Shown here: positions 1 through 5,979 of the stretch, piece after piece | How the letters are laid out: each line of letters starts with the position of its first letter | How positions within the stretch are numbered: the first letter of the stretch is position 1 | DNA from: Bordetella parapertussis | GTDB lineage: Bacteria; Pseudomonadota; Gammaproteobacteria; Burkholderiales; Burkholderiaceae_A | Direction of reading: 5' to 3' | Length of the DNA: 10,117 nt | Assembly (NCBI GenBank): GCA_945901825.1 | Contig: CAMDMC010000042.1 | Coordinates: 1 to 10,117, forward strand | Position numbers and translations under genes: made by a program | Notes under the pieces: model-generated | Seen by the model: only the letters and a program-made list of their open reading frames with translations | The model's database searches: none | What the model was told of the DNA's origin: nothing

Positions 1-879
1 TATGGCGCAGAGTTTTTCTTTAAGTGCGAAAACTTTCAACGCATGGGAGCCTTTAAGTTTCGTGGCGGCTATAACGCGCTTGCTTCAATACCCGTTGCCG
101 AGCGCGCAGCCGGCGTTGTGGCCTATAGCTCGGGTAATCATGCGCAGGCCATTGCCTTGTCGGCCCAAATGCTGGCAATGCCTGCCGTTATTGTGATGCC
201 CGAAGATGCTCCAGCCTTAAAGCTTGCGGCAACCCGTGGCTATGGGGCCGAGGTGGTTCTTTACAACCGCTACACCCAAGATCGGTCCGAAATCTCGCTT
301 GGCATTGCAAAAAAAAGAGGCGCGCGCCTTATCCCGCCGTATGACCATCCCGATGTTATTGCGGGTCAGGGAACCGCAAGCCTTGAGTTGTTTGAGCAGG
401 TAAACGAGTTGGATATGCTTTTTATATGCCTTGGTGGGGGTGGACTACTTGCAGGTGGTCTGTTGGCCGCTGCCGCTTTAAACCCTGCATGCGCCGTTTA
501 TGGCGTTGAACCTGAAGCAGGAAACGACGGCCAGCAGTCGTTTCGCAAGGGTGAGATTGTCTCCATTCCAACACCTAAGACCATTGCCGATGGTGCTCAG
601 ACACAGTTCCTTGGGGAACTTACCTTTCCCATCATCAAGTCTTATGCACGAGACATTCTTAGCGTCTCGGACGATGAACTGATTCAGAGCATGCGGTTTT
701 TCTTTGAGCGCATGAAGATGGTAGTGGAGCCCACGGGCTGCCTTAGTCTTGCGGGTGCGCTTCATCTGGGTGAGAAGTTAAAAGGGAAACGGGTTGGTAT
801 TTTAATTAGTGGTGGCAACGTGGACTCAGAGACCTTCTGCAGGCTGCTTGCCAGCTCGTCATCGACGTCGCTGGCGTGA
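1..879 (+). CDS. Serine/threonine dehydratase or serine racemase family PLP enzyme (5' partial)
   Basis: Fold-type II PLP enzyme that removes ammonia from, or racemises, hydroxy-amino acids (L-serine, L-threonine or threo-3-hydroxyaspartate); cytosolic. The reading frame is open from base 1, so the start lies upstream of the window. Visible signatures, in order: the PLP-lysine block FKCENFQRMGAFKFRG (lysine codon 55-57), the SSGNHAQA substrate loop (127-150), the glycine-rich phosphate loop GGGGLLAGG (433-459) and the terminal SGGNVD motif. A VEPEAGND segment (508-528) matches the E/G/D divalent-metal site of eukaryotic-type serine racemases. Counting from the family's usual lysine position (about residue 56), roughly 35-40 residues are missing; 292 are present. 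There is no C-terminal ACT domain, so this is not the allosteric IlvA type. Family assignment is firm. The exact substrate (serine, threonine or 3-hydroxyaspartate) cannot be read from the sequence. Confidence 0.93.
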   Translation, partial: YGAEFFFKCENFQRMGAFKFRGGYNALASIPVAERAAGVVAYSSGNHAQAIALSAQMLAMPAVIVMPEDAPALKLAATRGYGAEVVLYNRYTQDRSEISLGIAKKRGARLIPPYDHPDVIAGQGTASLELFEQVNELDMLFICLGGGGLLAGGLLAAAALNPACAVYGVEPEAGNDGQQSFRKGEIVSIPTPKTIADGAQTQFLGELTFPIIKSYARDILSVSDDELIQSMRFFFERMKMVVEPTGCLSLAGALHLGEKLKGKRVGILISGGNVDSETFCRLLASSSSTSLA

Positions 880-924
880 GCGATGAGTTATGAGTTGTGA
901 GCGATGAGCTATGAGAGATGAGCT
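876..924. repeat. 21-bp imperfect tandem repeat overlapping a stop codon
   Basis: Two adjacent 21-bp copies lie at 876-896 and 897-917, with 18 of 21 positions identical. The core is GTGAGCGATGAG, followed by YTATGAG. A shorter echo (GATGAGCT) follows at 917-924. The first copy includes the TGA stop (877-879) of the PLP enzyme gene. The repeat fills the start of the 111-bp gap between that gene and the convergent rmuC. It is low-complexity sequence with no obvious hairpin. Its role is unknown; slippage-generated filler is the simplest reading. Confidence 0.7.
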
Positions 925-990
925 TTAAACTTCGACCTGTGAACTCGCTCGGAAGCGGGAGCAGGCCAGGCGGTCAGAGCCTTAAAGAGG

Positions 991-2190
991 TTACTCAGGG
1001 TCGTGATCGAGCAGTGCCGACTGCGGCAGCTGCTTCTGAGTGGCCACACCCATGCGTTTGAATTTTTCAACTCTCGAGGTAATGCCCCCGTGGCCAGTAA
1101 GCTTGCGCACCGCGGACTCATGGTCTTGTTGGGCCTGTTTGAGGCGGGTTCCCACCTTGTCCATATCTTCCACAAAGCCCACCACTTTGTCGTAAAGGTT
1201 GGCTGCCTCCTGGGCAATCTTCTGAGCATTCTGGTTCTGTTCTTCTTGACGCCAGAGATGCGAGACCGTTCGAAGAACAAATAAAAGCGTGGAGGGGCTT
1301 ACGAGCAAGACATTTTTCTTCCAGGCGTCATTAAAAAGCTCAACATCCTGGGTCACCGCGGTCATGAAGGCGGGCTCAATTGCAACAAACATAAGCACGC
1401 AGTCAAGGGACTGGCCCTGCACAAGCGACTGATAATTTTTCTCGCTTAGGCCGCGCATGTGATTGCGAACCGACTGGAGGTGCTTCTCGAGCGCAAGCTT
1501 CTGATCTTCCGGGTTCTCTGCACAGGTGTACGCCTCGTAGGCATTCAAAGAAACCTTTGAGTCGATGACCAGCGCACGCCCCTCGGGCATTTTAATGACC
1601 ACATCGGGCTGAAGACGCCTGCCTTCTTCGGAGGTGTGACTGGCCTGTGCCTCGTACTCATGGCCCTCACGCAGCCCCGCGGTCTCAAGCAGGCGCTTAA
1701 GAATCATCTCGCCAAAGTTACCCTGCACCTTCACCGAACCCTTCAAAGCACTCGTAAGGTTTTTGGCATCCTGGCTAATGGTCTGGTTTAGGCTCATGAG
1801 CTGCTGAACCTGCGCCTGAAGCGCGCTTCGCTGCTTGCCTTCGGTGTCGTAGACGGTCTCTACTCGTTTCTTAAAGTCATCAATGTCTTTCTTAAGCGGC
1901 GCAAGAATTTGGTTCAGGCCCTCTTTGTTCTGATGGGCAAAAAGCTGAGCCTTTTCTTGAAAAATTCGGTTTGCAAGATTTTCGAATGTCTCGCCAAAAG
2001 CTTGTTTGGATTCGCTAATGGCCTTAAGTCGCTCGCGCAGGCTAGCAAGCTCAAGCTCAAGCGGGCGTTGGGCTTGGCTTATAGCAGAGGCCGTGTTTTT
2101 TTCCGCCTCTTTAAGGCTGTGCCGCCTGCCCAGAAAAGCGCCCAATAAAAAGGCAAGTACAAGCCCAAGTGCAATAAGAAGTTCAGTCAT
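991..2190 (-). CDS. rmuC: DNA recombination protein RmuC
   Basis: RmuC-family protein, 399 residues. In E. coli, rmuC mutants show altered recombination at inverted repeats; the protein is thought to be a nuclease limiting DNA rearrangement. Residues 3-21 form one N-terminal membrane helix followed by GRR, so the rest probably faces the cytoplasm. Residues about 25-145 are heptad-rich and charged, consistent with a long coiled coil. The RmuC domain spans about 150-375 and begins VKVQGNFGEMIL. It carries a PD-(D/E)XK-like arrangement, PDVVIKMPEGRALVIDSK, with D196, D210 and K212 as candidate catalytic residues. A conserved NVLLVSPSTLLFVLRTV block follows. The ATG at 2190 leads straight into the membrane helix, supporting this start, although no clear Shine-Dalgarno precedes it. 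It is divergent from apaG with a 42-bp gap. Family assignment is secure; the nuclease activity is inferred from the family. Confidence 0.95.
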   Translation of the reverse strand: MTELLIALGLVLAFLLGAFLGRRHSLKEAEKNTASAISQAQRPLELELASLRERLKAISESKQAFGETFENLANRIFQEKAQLFAHQNKEGLNQILAPLKKDIDDFKKRVETVYDTEGKQRSALQAQVQQLMSLNQTISQDAKNLTSALKGSVKVQGNFGEMILKRLLETAGLREGHEYEAQASHTSEEGRRLQPDVVIKMPEGRALVIDSKVSLNAYEAYTCAENPEDQKLALEKHLQSVRNHMRGLSEKNYQSLVQGQSLDCVLMFVAIEPAFMTAVTQDVELFNDAWKKNVLLVSPSTLLFVLRTVSHLWRQEEQNQNAQKIAQEAANLYDKVVGFVEDMDKVGTRLKQAQQDHESAVRKLTGHGGITSRVEKFKRMGVATQKQLPQSALLDHDPE

Positions 2191-2220
2191 ATTGCAAGGT
2201 TAAAGGATTCTTCGCTCTGT

Positions 2221-2226
2221 TAGCAT
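2221..2226 (+). promoter_or_regulatory. Candidate -10 element for a leaderless apaG transcript
   Basis: TAGCAT matches TATAAT at four of six positions and ends exactly six bases before the apaG ATG. Transcription starting seven bases downstream would begin at the A of the start codon. No Shine-Dalgarno is visible in front of apaG, which fits a leaderless message. No good -35 hexamer was found at normal spacing, so this is tentative. Confidence 0.25.
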
Positions 2227-2232
2227 CTTGGT

Positions 2233-2655
2233 ATGACATCGCCTAGTTCCCCATCGGCTCGCCTCGAAGACTCCATTCGTATTTCTGTGAAGACTCAATT
2301 CCTGCCCGAAGAGTCCTCGCATGACGACCAAATTTACAGTTTTGCCTACACCGTCACCATTCGGAACGAGGGCCCACTGCCTGTTCAACTGGTTGCTCGG
2401 CATTGGCTTATTGACGACGCCAAAGGGCAACGTCAAGAGGTTCGTGGGCTTGGTGTCGTGGGGCATCAGCCTCTTTTGCGCCCGGGTGAATCGTTTGAGT
2501 ACACCAGTGGCGCGCGCCTTGGTAGTCCTGTGGGGAGTATGCAGGGCAGCTATTTTTTGATTACTGAAGACGCCCATTGGTTTGAGGCGCCTATTGCTAT
2601 TTTCAGCCTTCAGGCCGAACCGCAGTCGGGTCGGCTTGGGCAGCACCTGCATTAA
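2233..2655 (+). CDS. apaG: ApaG domain protein
   Basis: ApaG-family protein, 140 residues against about 125 for E. coli ApaG. The fold is a single fibronectin III/immunoglobulin-like beta sandwich, historically linked to Co2+/Mg2+ tolerance and often encoded near apaH/ksgA. Its biochemical role is unsettled. The family core is intact: FAYTVTIRNEGPLPVQL, the RHWLIDDAKGQRQEVRG stretch, GLGVVGHQPLLRPGESFEY, and TSGARLGSPVGSMQGSY. The N-terminus is about ten residues longer than usual, but the homologous IRISVKTQFLPEES strand lies well inside it, so the ATG at 2233 or one close to it is right. The C-terminus also runs on past the normal end, with QSGRLGQHLH inside the overlap with the convergent permease gene. 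No apaH or ksgA is next to it here. No Shine-Dalgarno is seen. Confidence 0.96.
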   Translation: MTSPSSPSARLEDSIRISVKTQFLPEESSHDDQIYSFAYTVTIRNEGPLPVQLVARHWLIDDAKGQRQEVRGLGVVGHQPLLRPGESFEYTSGARLGSPVGSMQGSYFLITEDAHWFEAPIAIFSLQAEPQSGRLGQHLH

Positions 2656-3523
2656 TACCACGAGCTTTTGCATAACGTCGGTAGATCACAATCAGGCTGC
2701 CGCTAAGGGCAATTATTCCCATACCCACAAAGGTAAGCCCGTCGGGTAGCTGATCAAAAATTAACCAGCCAAGGCTCGTTGCCCAGATCATCTGCAGGTA
2801 GACAAAGGGCGAAAGGCTTGAGGCAGGAGCCTGGTAGAAGGCTTGAATCAAAAGAACGTGTCCAAGCCCACCAAGAAGACCAACAAGTGCCAAAACAGGC
2901 CATGCAACGATTGGTAGTTCGGTGGGAATGGGCAGTACAAAAAGAAGCCCCGTTGTAATGACAAAGCCAACAAGCCCGCTGTAAAAAAAGGTGGTTAGGG
3001 CGGAGTCCGATACCAGACGTCGGGTAAGCAACTGGTAGAGCGCATTGGCAATGGCCATTCCTAAAAGAAGCAGGGCAGCGGGATGAAAGACATCTGTGCC
3101 AGGGCGAACAATAAACAGAATGCCAGCAAAGCCTAGGTAGGTTGCCCATCGGTCCACCGCGTTGACCGGCTCCTGCAATAGCTTCCAAGACAGCAGCACC
3201 ACCCAGAGTGGGCCGGTAAAGGCAATGGCCGAGGCCTCTGCCAAGGGCAGATATTGAATACCCGCAAAAAAGAGCAGGCTTGTCACAATCAGCAAGACCG
3301 AGCGCAGCAGTTGCAGGCCTGGCCGGTGGGTATGAAAGAGGGCAAGCCCTTCTTTGCGAAGCCCCATGGTGAGCGCCATAAGAACCTGCCCTGAAAATCG
3401 GAACCAGAGCAACAAAAGCAGGCCACTGCTTGAGACAACCCATTTGCCACTTGCATCAAGAACGGACAGGCAGGCACCCGATAAAAGGAAAAGTGCCAGG
3501 GCACTGGAGTAGCGGTTTGGCAT
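2603..3523 (-). CDS. DMT superfamily (EamA) inner-membrane permease
   Basis: 306-residue drug/metabolite transporter superfamily protein. It is almost entirely hydrophobic, with two tandem EamA repeats (about residues 7-139 and 150-281) and about ten predicted membrane helices. Family hallmarks are the first-repeat end AEASAIAFTGPLWVVLLSW with LLQEPV, and the second-repeat equivalent SPFVYLQMIWATSLGWLIF. Members export or import small metabolites such as amino acids, purines or S-adenosylmethionine across the inner membrane; the substrate here cannot be told. The last 17 codons (hydrophilic tail, about RGINAGAAQADPTAVRPEG) lie over the 3' end of apaG on the opposite strand. The start at 3523 is the only sensible ATG ahead of the first helix. 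A TATAGT hexamer (3545-3550 on the minus strand) could be a -10 element, giving a very short leader. It stands alone as a transcription unit. Confidence 0.93.
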   Translation of the reverse strand: MPNRYSSALALFLLSGACLSVLDASGKWVVSSSGLLLLLWFRFSGQVLMALTMGLRKEGLALFHTHRPGLQLLRSVLLIVTSLLFFAGIQYLPLAEASAIAFTGPLWVVLLSWKLLQEPVNAVDRWATYLGFAGILFIVRPGTDVFHPAALLLLGMAIANALYQLLTRRLVSDSALTTFFYSGLVGFVITTGLLFVLPIPTELPIVAWPVLALVGLLGGLGHVLLIQAFYQAPASSLSPFVYLQMIWATSLGWLIFDQLPDGLTFVGMGIIALSGSLIVIYRRYAKARGINAGAAQADPTAVRPEG

Positions 3524-3694
3524 GGGGCGGCAGGAGCGATTCTCACTATACGCTGTCCCCGCTTGCGCTCTGCCCCTGCCTCGCGCCCGCCCTCCCGAAC
3601 CCCCTCATTGGCGTCTGCGGGCCCTTCCGTACGCCCCGCCTTCGGCCCACTAAAGTCCGTCCCGACGCGTCCGATTCCGTTTCCATAACCTTGT

Positions 3695-3700
3695 GGAGAG
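3695..3700 (+). promoter_or_regulatory. Shine-Dalgarno for the small ORF at 3705
   Basis: GGAGAG lies 4 bases before the ATG at 3705 and 7 before the adjacent in-frame ATG at 3708. The spacing favours 3708, but both are possible. It is the main reason for treating the short ORF as a gene and for not starting it at the earlier GTG (3693). Confidence 0.5.
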
Positions 3701-3704
3701 TCGG

Positions 3705-3935
3705 ATGATGGATAGGCAGCTCGAATTGTTTCCTGAAACCTTAGAATCCCTGTGCGGGCAAGCCCGAAATGCGCCTGCAAAGGCCGCTGAGTGCGATGAG
3801 GTGGAGCCCCCCAAGGCTGTTCAGCCAGACCCTCTGGCAGCGACGGCTGCCGCTTTTGCAGCTATGGGACAGCCTTCTGAACAACGGTATCTGCCGCTGC
3901 ATCTGTTGCATTCCGGAACACGCACCTACCACTGA
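3705..3935 (+). CDS. Small hypothetical protein, no recognised family
   Basis: 76-residue ORF starting at twin ATGs behind a good Shine-Dalgarno. I do not recognise it. The first part (MMDRQLELFPETLES) is acidic and amphipathic. The middle is proline- and alanine-rich, including KAVQPDPLAATAAAFAAMG. The end is LLHSGTRTYH. There is no signal peptide or membrane segment and only two cysteines. The final nine codons and the TGA lie inside the first copy of a 30-bp direct repeat, so the natural C-terminus may have been replaced when that element arrived. It could be a real small protein, a truncated remnant of a longer gene, or chance. It stands alone between the divergent permease gene and mobA; the 180 bp upstream of it (3524-3704) contains no other gene that I can support. 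Confidence 0.4.
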   Translation: MMDRQLELFPETLESLCGQARNAPAKAAECDEVEPPKAVQPDPLAATAAAFAAMGQPSEQRYLPLHLLHSGTRTYH

Positions 3936-4017
3936 GAATACGGTGACAGTTTACTAATATGTATTAAGTGAACTGTCACCGGATTACGCATTACGGAACA
4001 CGCACCTACCACTGAGA
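3908..4017. repeat. 110-bp repeat element: paired 30-bp direct repeats flanking a palindrome
   Basis: Two direct repeats at 3908-3937 and 3988-4017 start exactly 80 bp apart and match at 29 of 30 positions. They differ only at 3913 (C) versus 3993 (A). The shared core includes GGAACACGCACCTACCACTG. The 50 bp between them consists of ATA, a 41-bp palindrome and a six-base tail. A second, weaker similarity (CGGATTACGCA versus CGGAACACGCA) sits just before the right repeat. The layout suggests either a non-autonomous REP/MITE-like element or a tandem array of an 80-bp unit caught at about 1.4 copies. Similar GGTGACAGTT palindromes are, to my recollection, dispersed in some proteobacterial genomes, possibly with Y1-type (RAYT) transposases. 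That association was not tested here, and no transposase gene is in the window. Confidence 0.75.
3941..3981. repeat. 41-bp near-perfect inverted repeat (hairpin)
   Basis: The arms read CGGTGACAGTTTACT on the left and, reverse-complemented, CGGTGACAGTTCACT on the right, identical at 14 of 15 positions. The centre is AT-rich and contains its own small palindrome, TAATA-TG-TATTA (3955-3966), offset by one base. A single strand would fold into a long stable stem. There is no T-tract on either side, so it is not a canonical intrinsic terminator. It could still end or stabilise transcripts, act as a protein-binding operator, or be the substrate of a hairpin-recognising transposase. Confidence 0.8.
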
Positions 4018-4029
4018 CTTTAAGTGCAG

Positions 4030-4045
4030 CCCCCATGCCTGGGGG
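4030..4045 (+). other. Short GC hairpin upstream of mobA
   Basis: CCCCCA and TGGGGG pair around the loop TGCC, giving a six-base-pair stem. It lies just after the repeat element and 43 bases before the mobA start codon. No T-run follows, so a terminator is unlikely. If mobA is transcribed from the -10 candidate at 4077, the hairpin is outside the message. Significance is uncertain. Confidence 0.3.
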
Positions 4046-4076
4046 GCCCCGCTAGCATGCCCGTACCCTTGCGCCC

Positions 4077-4082
4077 TAGAAT
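4077..4082 (+). promoter_or_regulatory. Candidate -10 element for a leaderless mobA transcript
   Basis: TAGAAT matches TATAAT at five of six positions and is followed by exactly six bases before the mobA ATG. This is the same geometry as TAGCAT in front of apaG. The TAG is also the in-frame stop that rules out any earlier mobA start. The GAGGA between it and the ATG is only two bases from the start codon, too close for ordinary Shine-Dalgarno use. No convincing -35 hexamer was found. Confidence 0.3.
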
Positions 4083-4088
4083 GAGGAC

Positions 4089-4739
4089 ATGGGCGAGGTC
4101 ACAGGCGTTATTCTGGCGGGCGGACGTGGACAGCGAATGGGCGGCCTTGATAAGGGCCTGCAGCCTTTTCTTGGCCAGAGGCTTATTGACCATGCCGTTG
4201 ACCGCCTCAAACCCCAGGTTGATCGCCTGTTAATTGTTGCCAATCGGCATATGGACATTTACAGCGATCTTGGATGTCCGGTGGTAAACGACGCTTCAGT
4301 GGGGCCTGCCGGGCGTTTGGGTGAATCGCAGGCCGAGCCTGATGCCCCCTTGCGTTTTGAGGGTCCCATGGCCGGACTTTTGGCGGGGCTTAAGGCCTCT
4401 AAGACTCCTTGGCTGGCCACCGTGCCCTGCGACAGCCCCTTCTTTCCATTAAACCTTGTCGAGCGGCTCTTAGACGTTGCCAGGCAGCAGGGCACGTCCT
4501 TGGCGGTTGCCGCAACCCAAGGCAACCAGGGTGTAGCGCTTCAGCCCGTTTTCTTACTGATGCAGGCAGACATGCAGGCACCCCTAGCCCAGTACCTTCG
4601 AAGTGGGCGTCGCAGGCTTACTGACTGGCTTACCGAGCAGAAGGCGAGCGAAGTTCTTTTCGATCAGCCCGATGCCTTTGCCAATGCGAACAGCCTTGAC
4701 GACCTGGGCGATCTAACTCGTAAGGCAGGCCGCCCTTAG
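4089..4739 (+). CDS. mobA: Molybdenum cofactor guanylyltransferase MobA
   Basis: Transfers GMP from GTP to molybdopterin-Mo, making the bis-MGD cofactor of DMSO-reductase family enzymes; cytosolic. At 216 residues it is somewhat longer than E. coli MobA (about 194). The N-terminal nucleotide-binding signature is intact: LAGGRGQRMGGLDKGL at residues 9-24. Residues 47-52 are LLIVAN, 93-100 are PMAGLLAG, and PCDSPF at 113-118 carries the expected metal-binding aspartate D115. ANANSLDDL near the end matches the family's VNTPEDL motif. Residues about 70-89 (SVGPAGRLGESQAEPDAPLR) look like an insertion between the usual (V)xD and F-x-GPLAGL elements. An in-frame stop at 4077 makes ATG 4089 the first possible start. 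No other molybdopterin genes are nearby, so the molybdoenzyme served is elsewhere. It precedes mrp by 100 bp, same strand. Confidence 0.93.
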   Translation: MGEVTGVILAGGRGQRMGGLDKGLQPFLGQRLIDHAVDRLKPQVDRLLIVANRHMDIYSDLGCPVVNDASVGPAGRLGESQAEPDAPLRFEGPMAGLLAGLKASKTPWLATVPCDSPFFPLNLVERLLDVARQQGTSLAVAATQGNQGVALQPVFLLMQADMQAPLAQYLRSGRRRLTDWLTEQKASEVLFDQPDAFANANSLDDLGDLTRKAGRP

Positions 4740-4799
4740 CCTTGTGTTTCCTGATGGATTTTGGTGCTTGTGGCCATTCCCTGCTAAGGTGGTTTTTTT
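4734..4799 (+). terminator. Weak candidate terminator after mobA
   Basis: CCTTAGC (4734-4740, overlapping the mobA stop) is perfectly complementary to GCTAAGG (4783-4789). TGG and a run of seven T (4793-4799) follow. The seven-base-pair stem closes a 42-base loop, far larger than in a normal intrinsic terminator, so attenuated or partial termination is the most that can be claimed. It would separate mobA from mrp. Confidence 0.25.
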
Positions 4800-4827
4800 A
4801 ATTTGCCCAACGGGTTGTTACTCAAAC

Positions 4828-4833
4828 GAGGAG
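4828..4833 (+). promoter_or_regulatory. Shine-Dalgarno that fixes the mrp start
   Basis: GAGGAG lies six bases before the GTG at 4840. The frame stays open upstream to 4744, but the extra residues (FWCLWPFPAKVVFLICPTG and so on) do not resemble any Mrp. This site argues for starting the protein at 4840. Confidence 0.8.
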
Positions 4834-4839
4834 TGCTTT

Positions 4840-5928
4840 GTGTCTTTGTCGGTAGAAAGTGTTCGAGCCAGTCTTGCCAAGGTGCAGGTGGCAGACCTGC
4901 AGATGAGCCTGATGGACGCAGGCATGTTGAAAGACATTCAGGTGCAGGGCACCGATGTTGCACTTGAGATTGAGTTTTCTTACCCCTCGAAGAGCCAGTG
5001 GGCCGAGCTGCGCTCTGGCGTGCTGGATGCGGTCAAAGGTCTGGCCGGTGTGGGTAATGTCAGCGTTTCTCTTGGGCAGAAAATTACTGCGCATGCCGTA
5101 AAGCCTGGCCTTAAGCCATTAGCCTCGGTTCGCAACATGATTGCAGTGGCCTCGGGTAAAGGCGGCGTGGGCAAATCAACCACCACCGTGAATCTTGCCT
5201 TAGCGCTTGCGGCCGAGGGCGCAAAAGTGGGTGTGCTGGATGCCGACATTTACGGCCCAAGCATTCCAACCATGATGGGAGCTAGCGGCAGGCCTGAGTC
5301 AAGCGACGGTAAAACCATGGAGCCACTTATGGCGCATGGGCTTCAGGTGAACTCGCTTGGGTTTCTTATCGATAAGAGCCAGGCCATGATCTGGCGAGGC
5401 CCCATGGCCACGCAGGCGCTTGAGCAGTTGTTGCGACAGACCCGCTGGAACGACCTGGATTACCTGTTTGTTGATATGCCCCCAGGCACGGGCGATATCC
5501 ACCTAACACTCTCGCAAAACGTCCCTATTACAGGCGCAGTGATTGTCACTACCCCACAAGAAATTGCGCTCATGGATGCCCGTAAAGGGCTCACCATGTT
5601 TGAGAAGGTGTCGGTTCCTGTACTAGGAATTATTGAGAACATGGCCATGCATATCTGTTCGCAGTGTGGCCATGCTGACGATGTCTTTGGTCAAGGCGGC
5701 GGCGCACTGATGTCGGCCGAGCACAAGGTGCCTTTGCTGGGAAGCCTTCCCTTGAATCGATCCATTCGAGAAAACGCCGATGCCGGCCGTCCAACCCTTG
5801 TGGCGGAGCCCGATGGCGAGGTCTCTAAAATTTACAAGTCGGTTGCGCGTCAAATTGCCATTGCCGTCTCGCGCATTGCAAAAGATCACACGTCGAAGTT
5901 TCCCAAGATTGTGGTGGAAAAGCTGTAA
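4840..5928 (+). CDS. apbC: Iron-sulfur cluster carrier P-loop ATPase Mrp/ApbC
   Basis: Cytosolic ATPase that holds a bridging [4Fe-4S] cluster as a dimer and passes it to apo-enzymes. From GTG 4840 it has 362 residues, the usual length. Residues about 5-85 form a MIP18/DUF59-type domain. The ATPase domain begins at about 98, with the deviant Walker A SGKGGVGKST (105-114), DADIYGPS (135-141), VDMPPGTGD (211-219) and the TTPQEIALMDARKG switch region. The cluster-binding CxxC is C273/C276 in CSQCGHADDVFG. The N-terminal domain lacks the DPxTG-like stretch common in betaproteobacterial Mrp, replaced by a shorter LMDAGMLKD segment. The GTG start is supported by GAGGAG six bases upstream. The PCu(A)C-like gene follows after about 50 bp and then fadH, whose product needs a [4Fe-4S] cluster. 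Co-transcription is plausible but unproven. Confidence 0.96.
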   Translation: MSLSVESVRASLAKVQVADLQMSLMDAGMLKDIQVQGTDVALEIEFSYPSKSQWAELRSGVLDAVKGLAGVGNVSVSLGQKITAHAVKPGLKPLASVRNMIAVASGKGGVGKSTTTVNLALALAAEGAKVGVLDADIYGPSIPTMMGASGRPESSDGKTMEPLMAHGLQVNSLGFLIDKSQAMIWRGPMATQALEQLLRQTRWNDLDYLFVDMPPGTGDIHLTLSQNVPITGAVIVTTPQEIALMDARKGLTMFEKVSVPVLGIIENMAMHICSQCGHADDVFGQGGGALMSAEHKVPLLGSLPLNRSIRENADAGRPTLVAEPDGEVSKIYKSVARQIAIAVSRIAKDHTSKFPKIVVEKL

Positions 5929-5979
5929 ACGCGTCCAAGGCCCCTTTTCCGTCAACGCCTATCTGGGAGTCAACACGTG

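Noticed and set aside
944..959. Six-base-pair hairpin with a four-base loop between the PLP enzyme gene and rmuC
   Set aside because: It includes a wobble pair and has no T-run on either strand, so it is too weak to call a terminator.
909..1280. Minus-strand frame of 123 codons overlapping the end of rmuC
   Set aside because: It is an out-of-frame shadow of rmuC, rich in Arg/Trp/Thr, with no family resemblance.
2200..2673. 157-codon minus-strand frame covering apaG
   Set aside because: It lies antisense to a clear apaG gene and its translation has no recognisable features; it is a shadow frame.
3289..3780. 163-codon minus-strand frame spanning the permease start and the upstream gap
   Set aside because: Half of it is the permease gene in another frame. 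The remainder is Gly/Arg-rich with no domain or ribosome site.
3769..3957. 62-codon plus-strand frame ending in the palindrome (ENTVTVY)
   Set aside because: It overlaps the better-supported small ORF, has no ribosome site, and its end is just translated repeat.
3941..3981. Integron attC site or intrinsic terminator
   Set aside because: There are no GTTRRRY/RYYYAAC core sites, integrase or gene cassette, and no T-run follows the stem.
3908..4017. Two-repeat CRISPR array
   Set aside because: The 30-bp repeat and 50-bp spacer superficially fit, but the spacer is itself a palindrome, there are only two copies and no cas genes.
4744..4839. N-terminal extension of Mrp from the upstream in-frame start
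   Set aside because: The extra 32 residues do not look like Mrp, while GTG 4840 has a well-placed GAGGAG.
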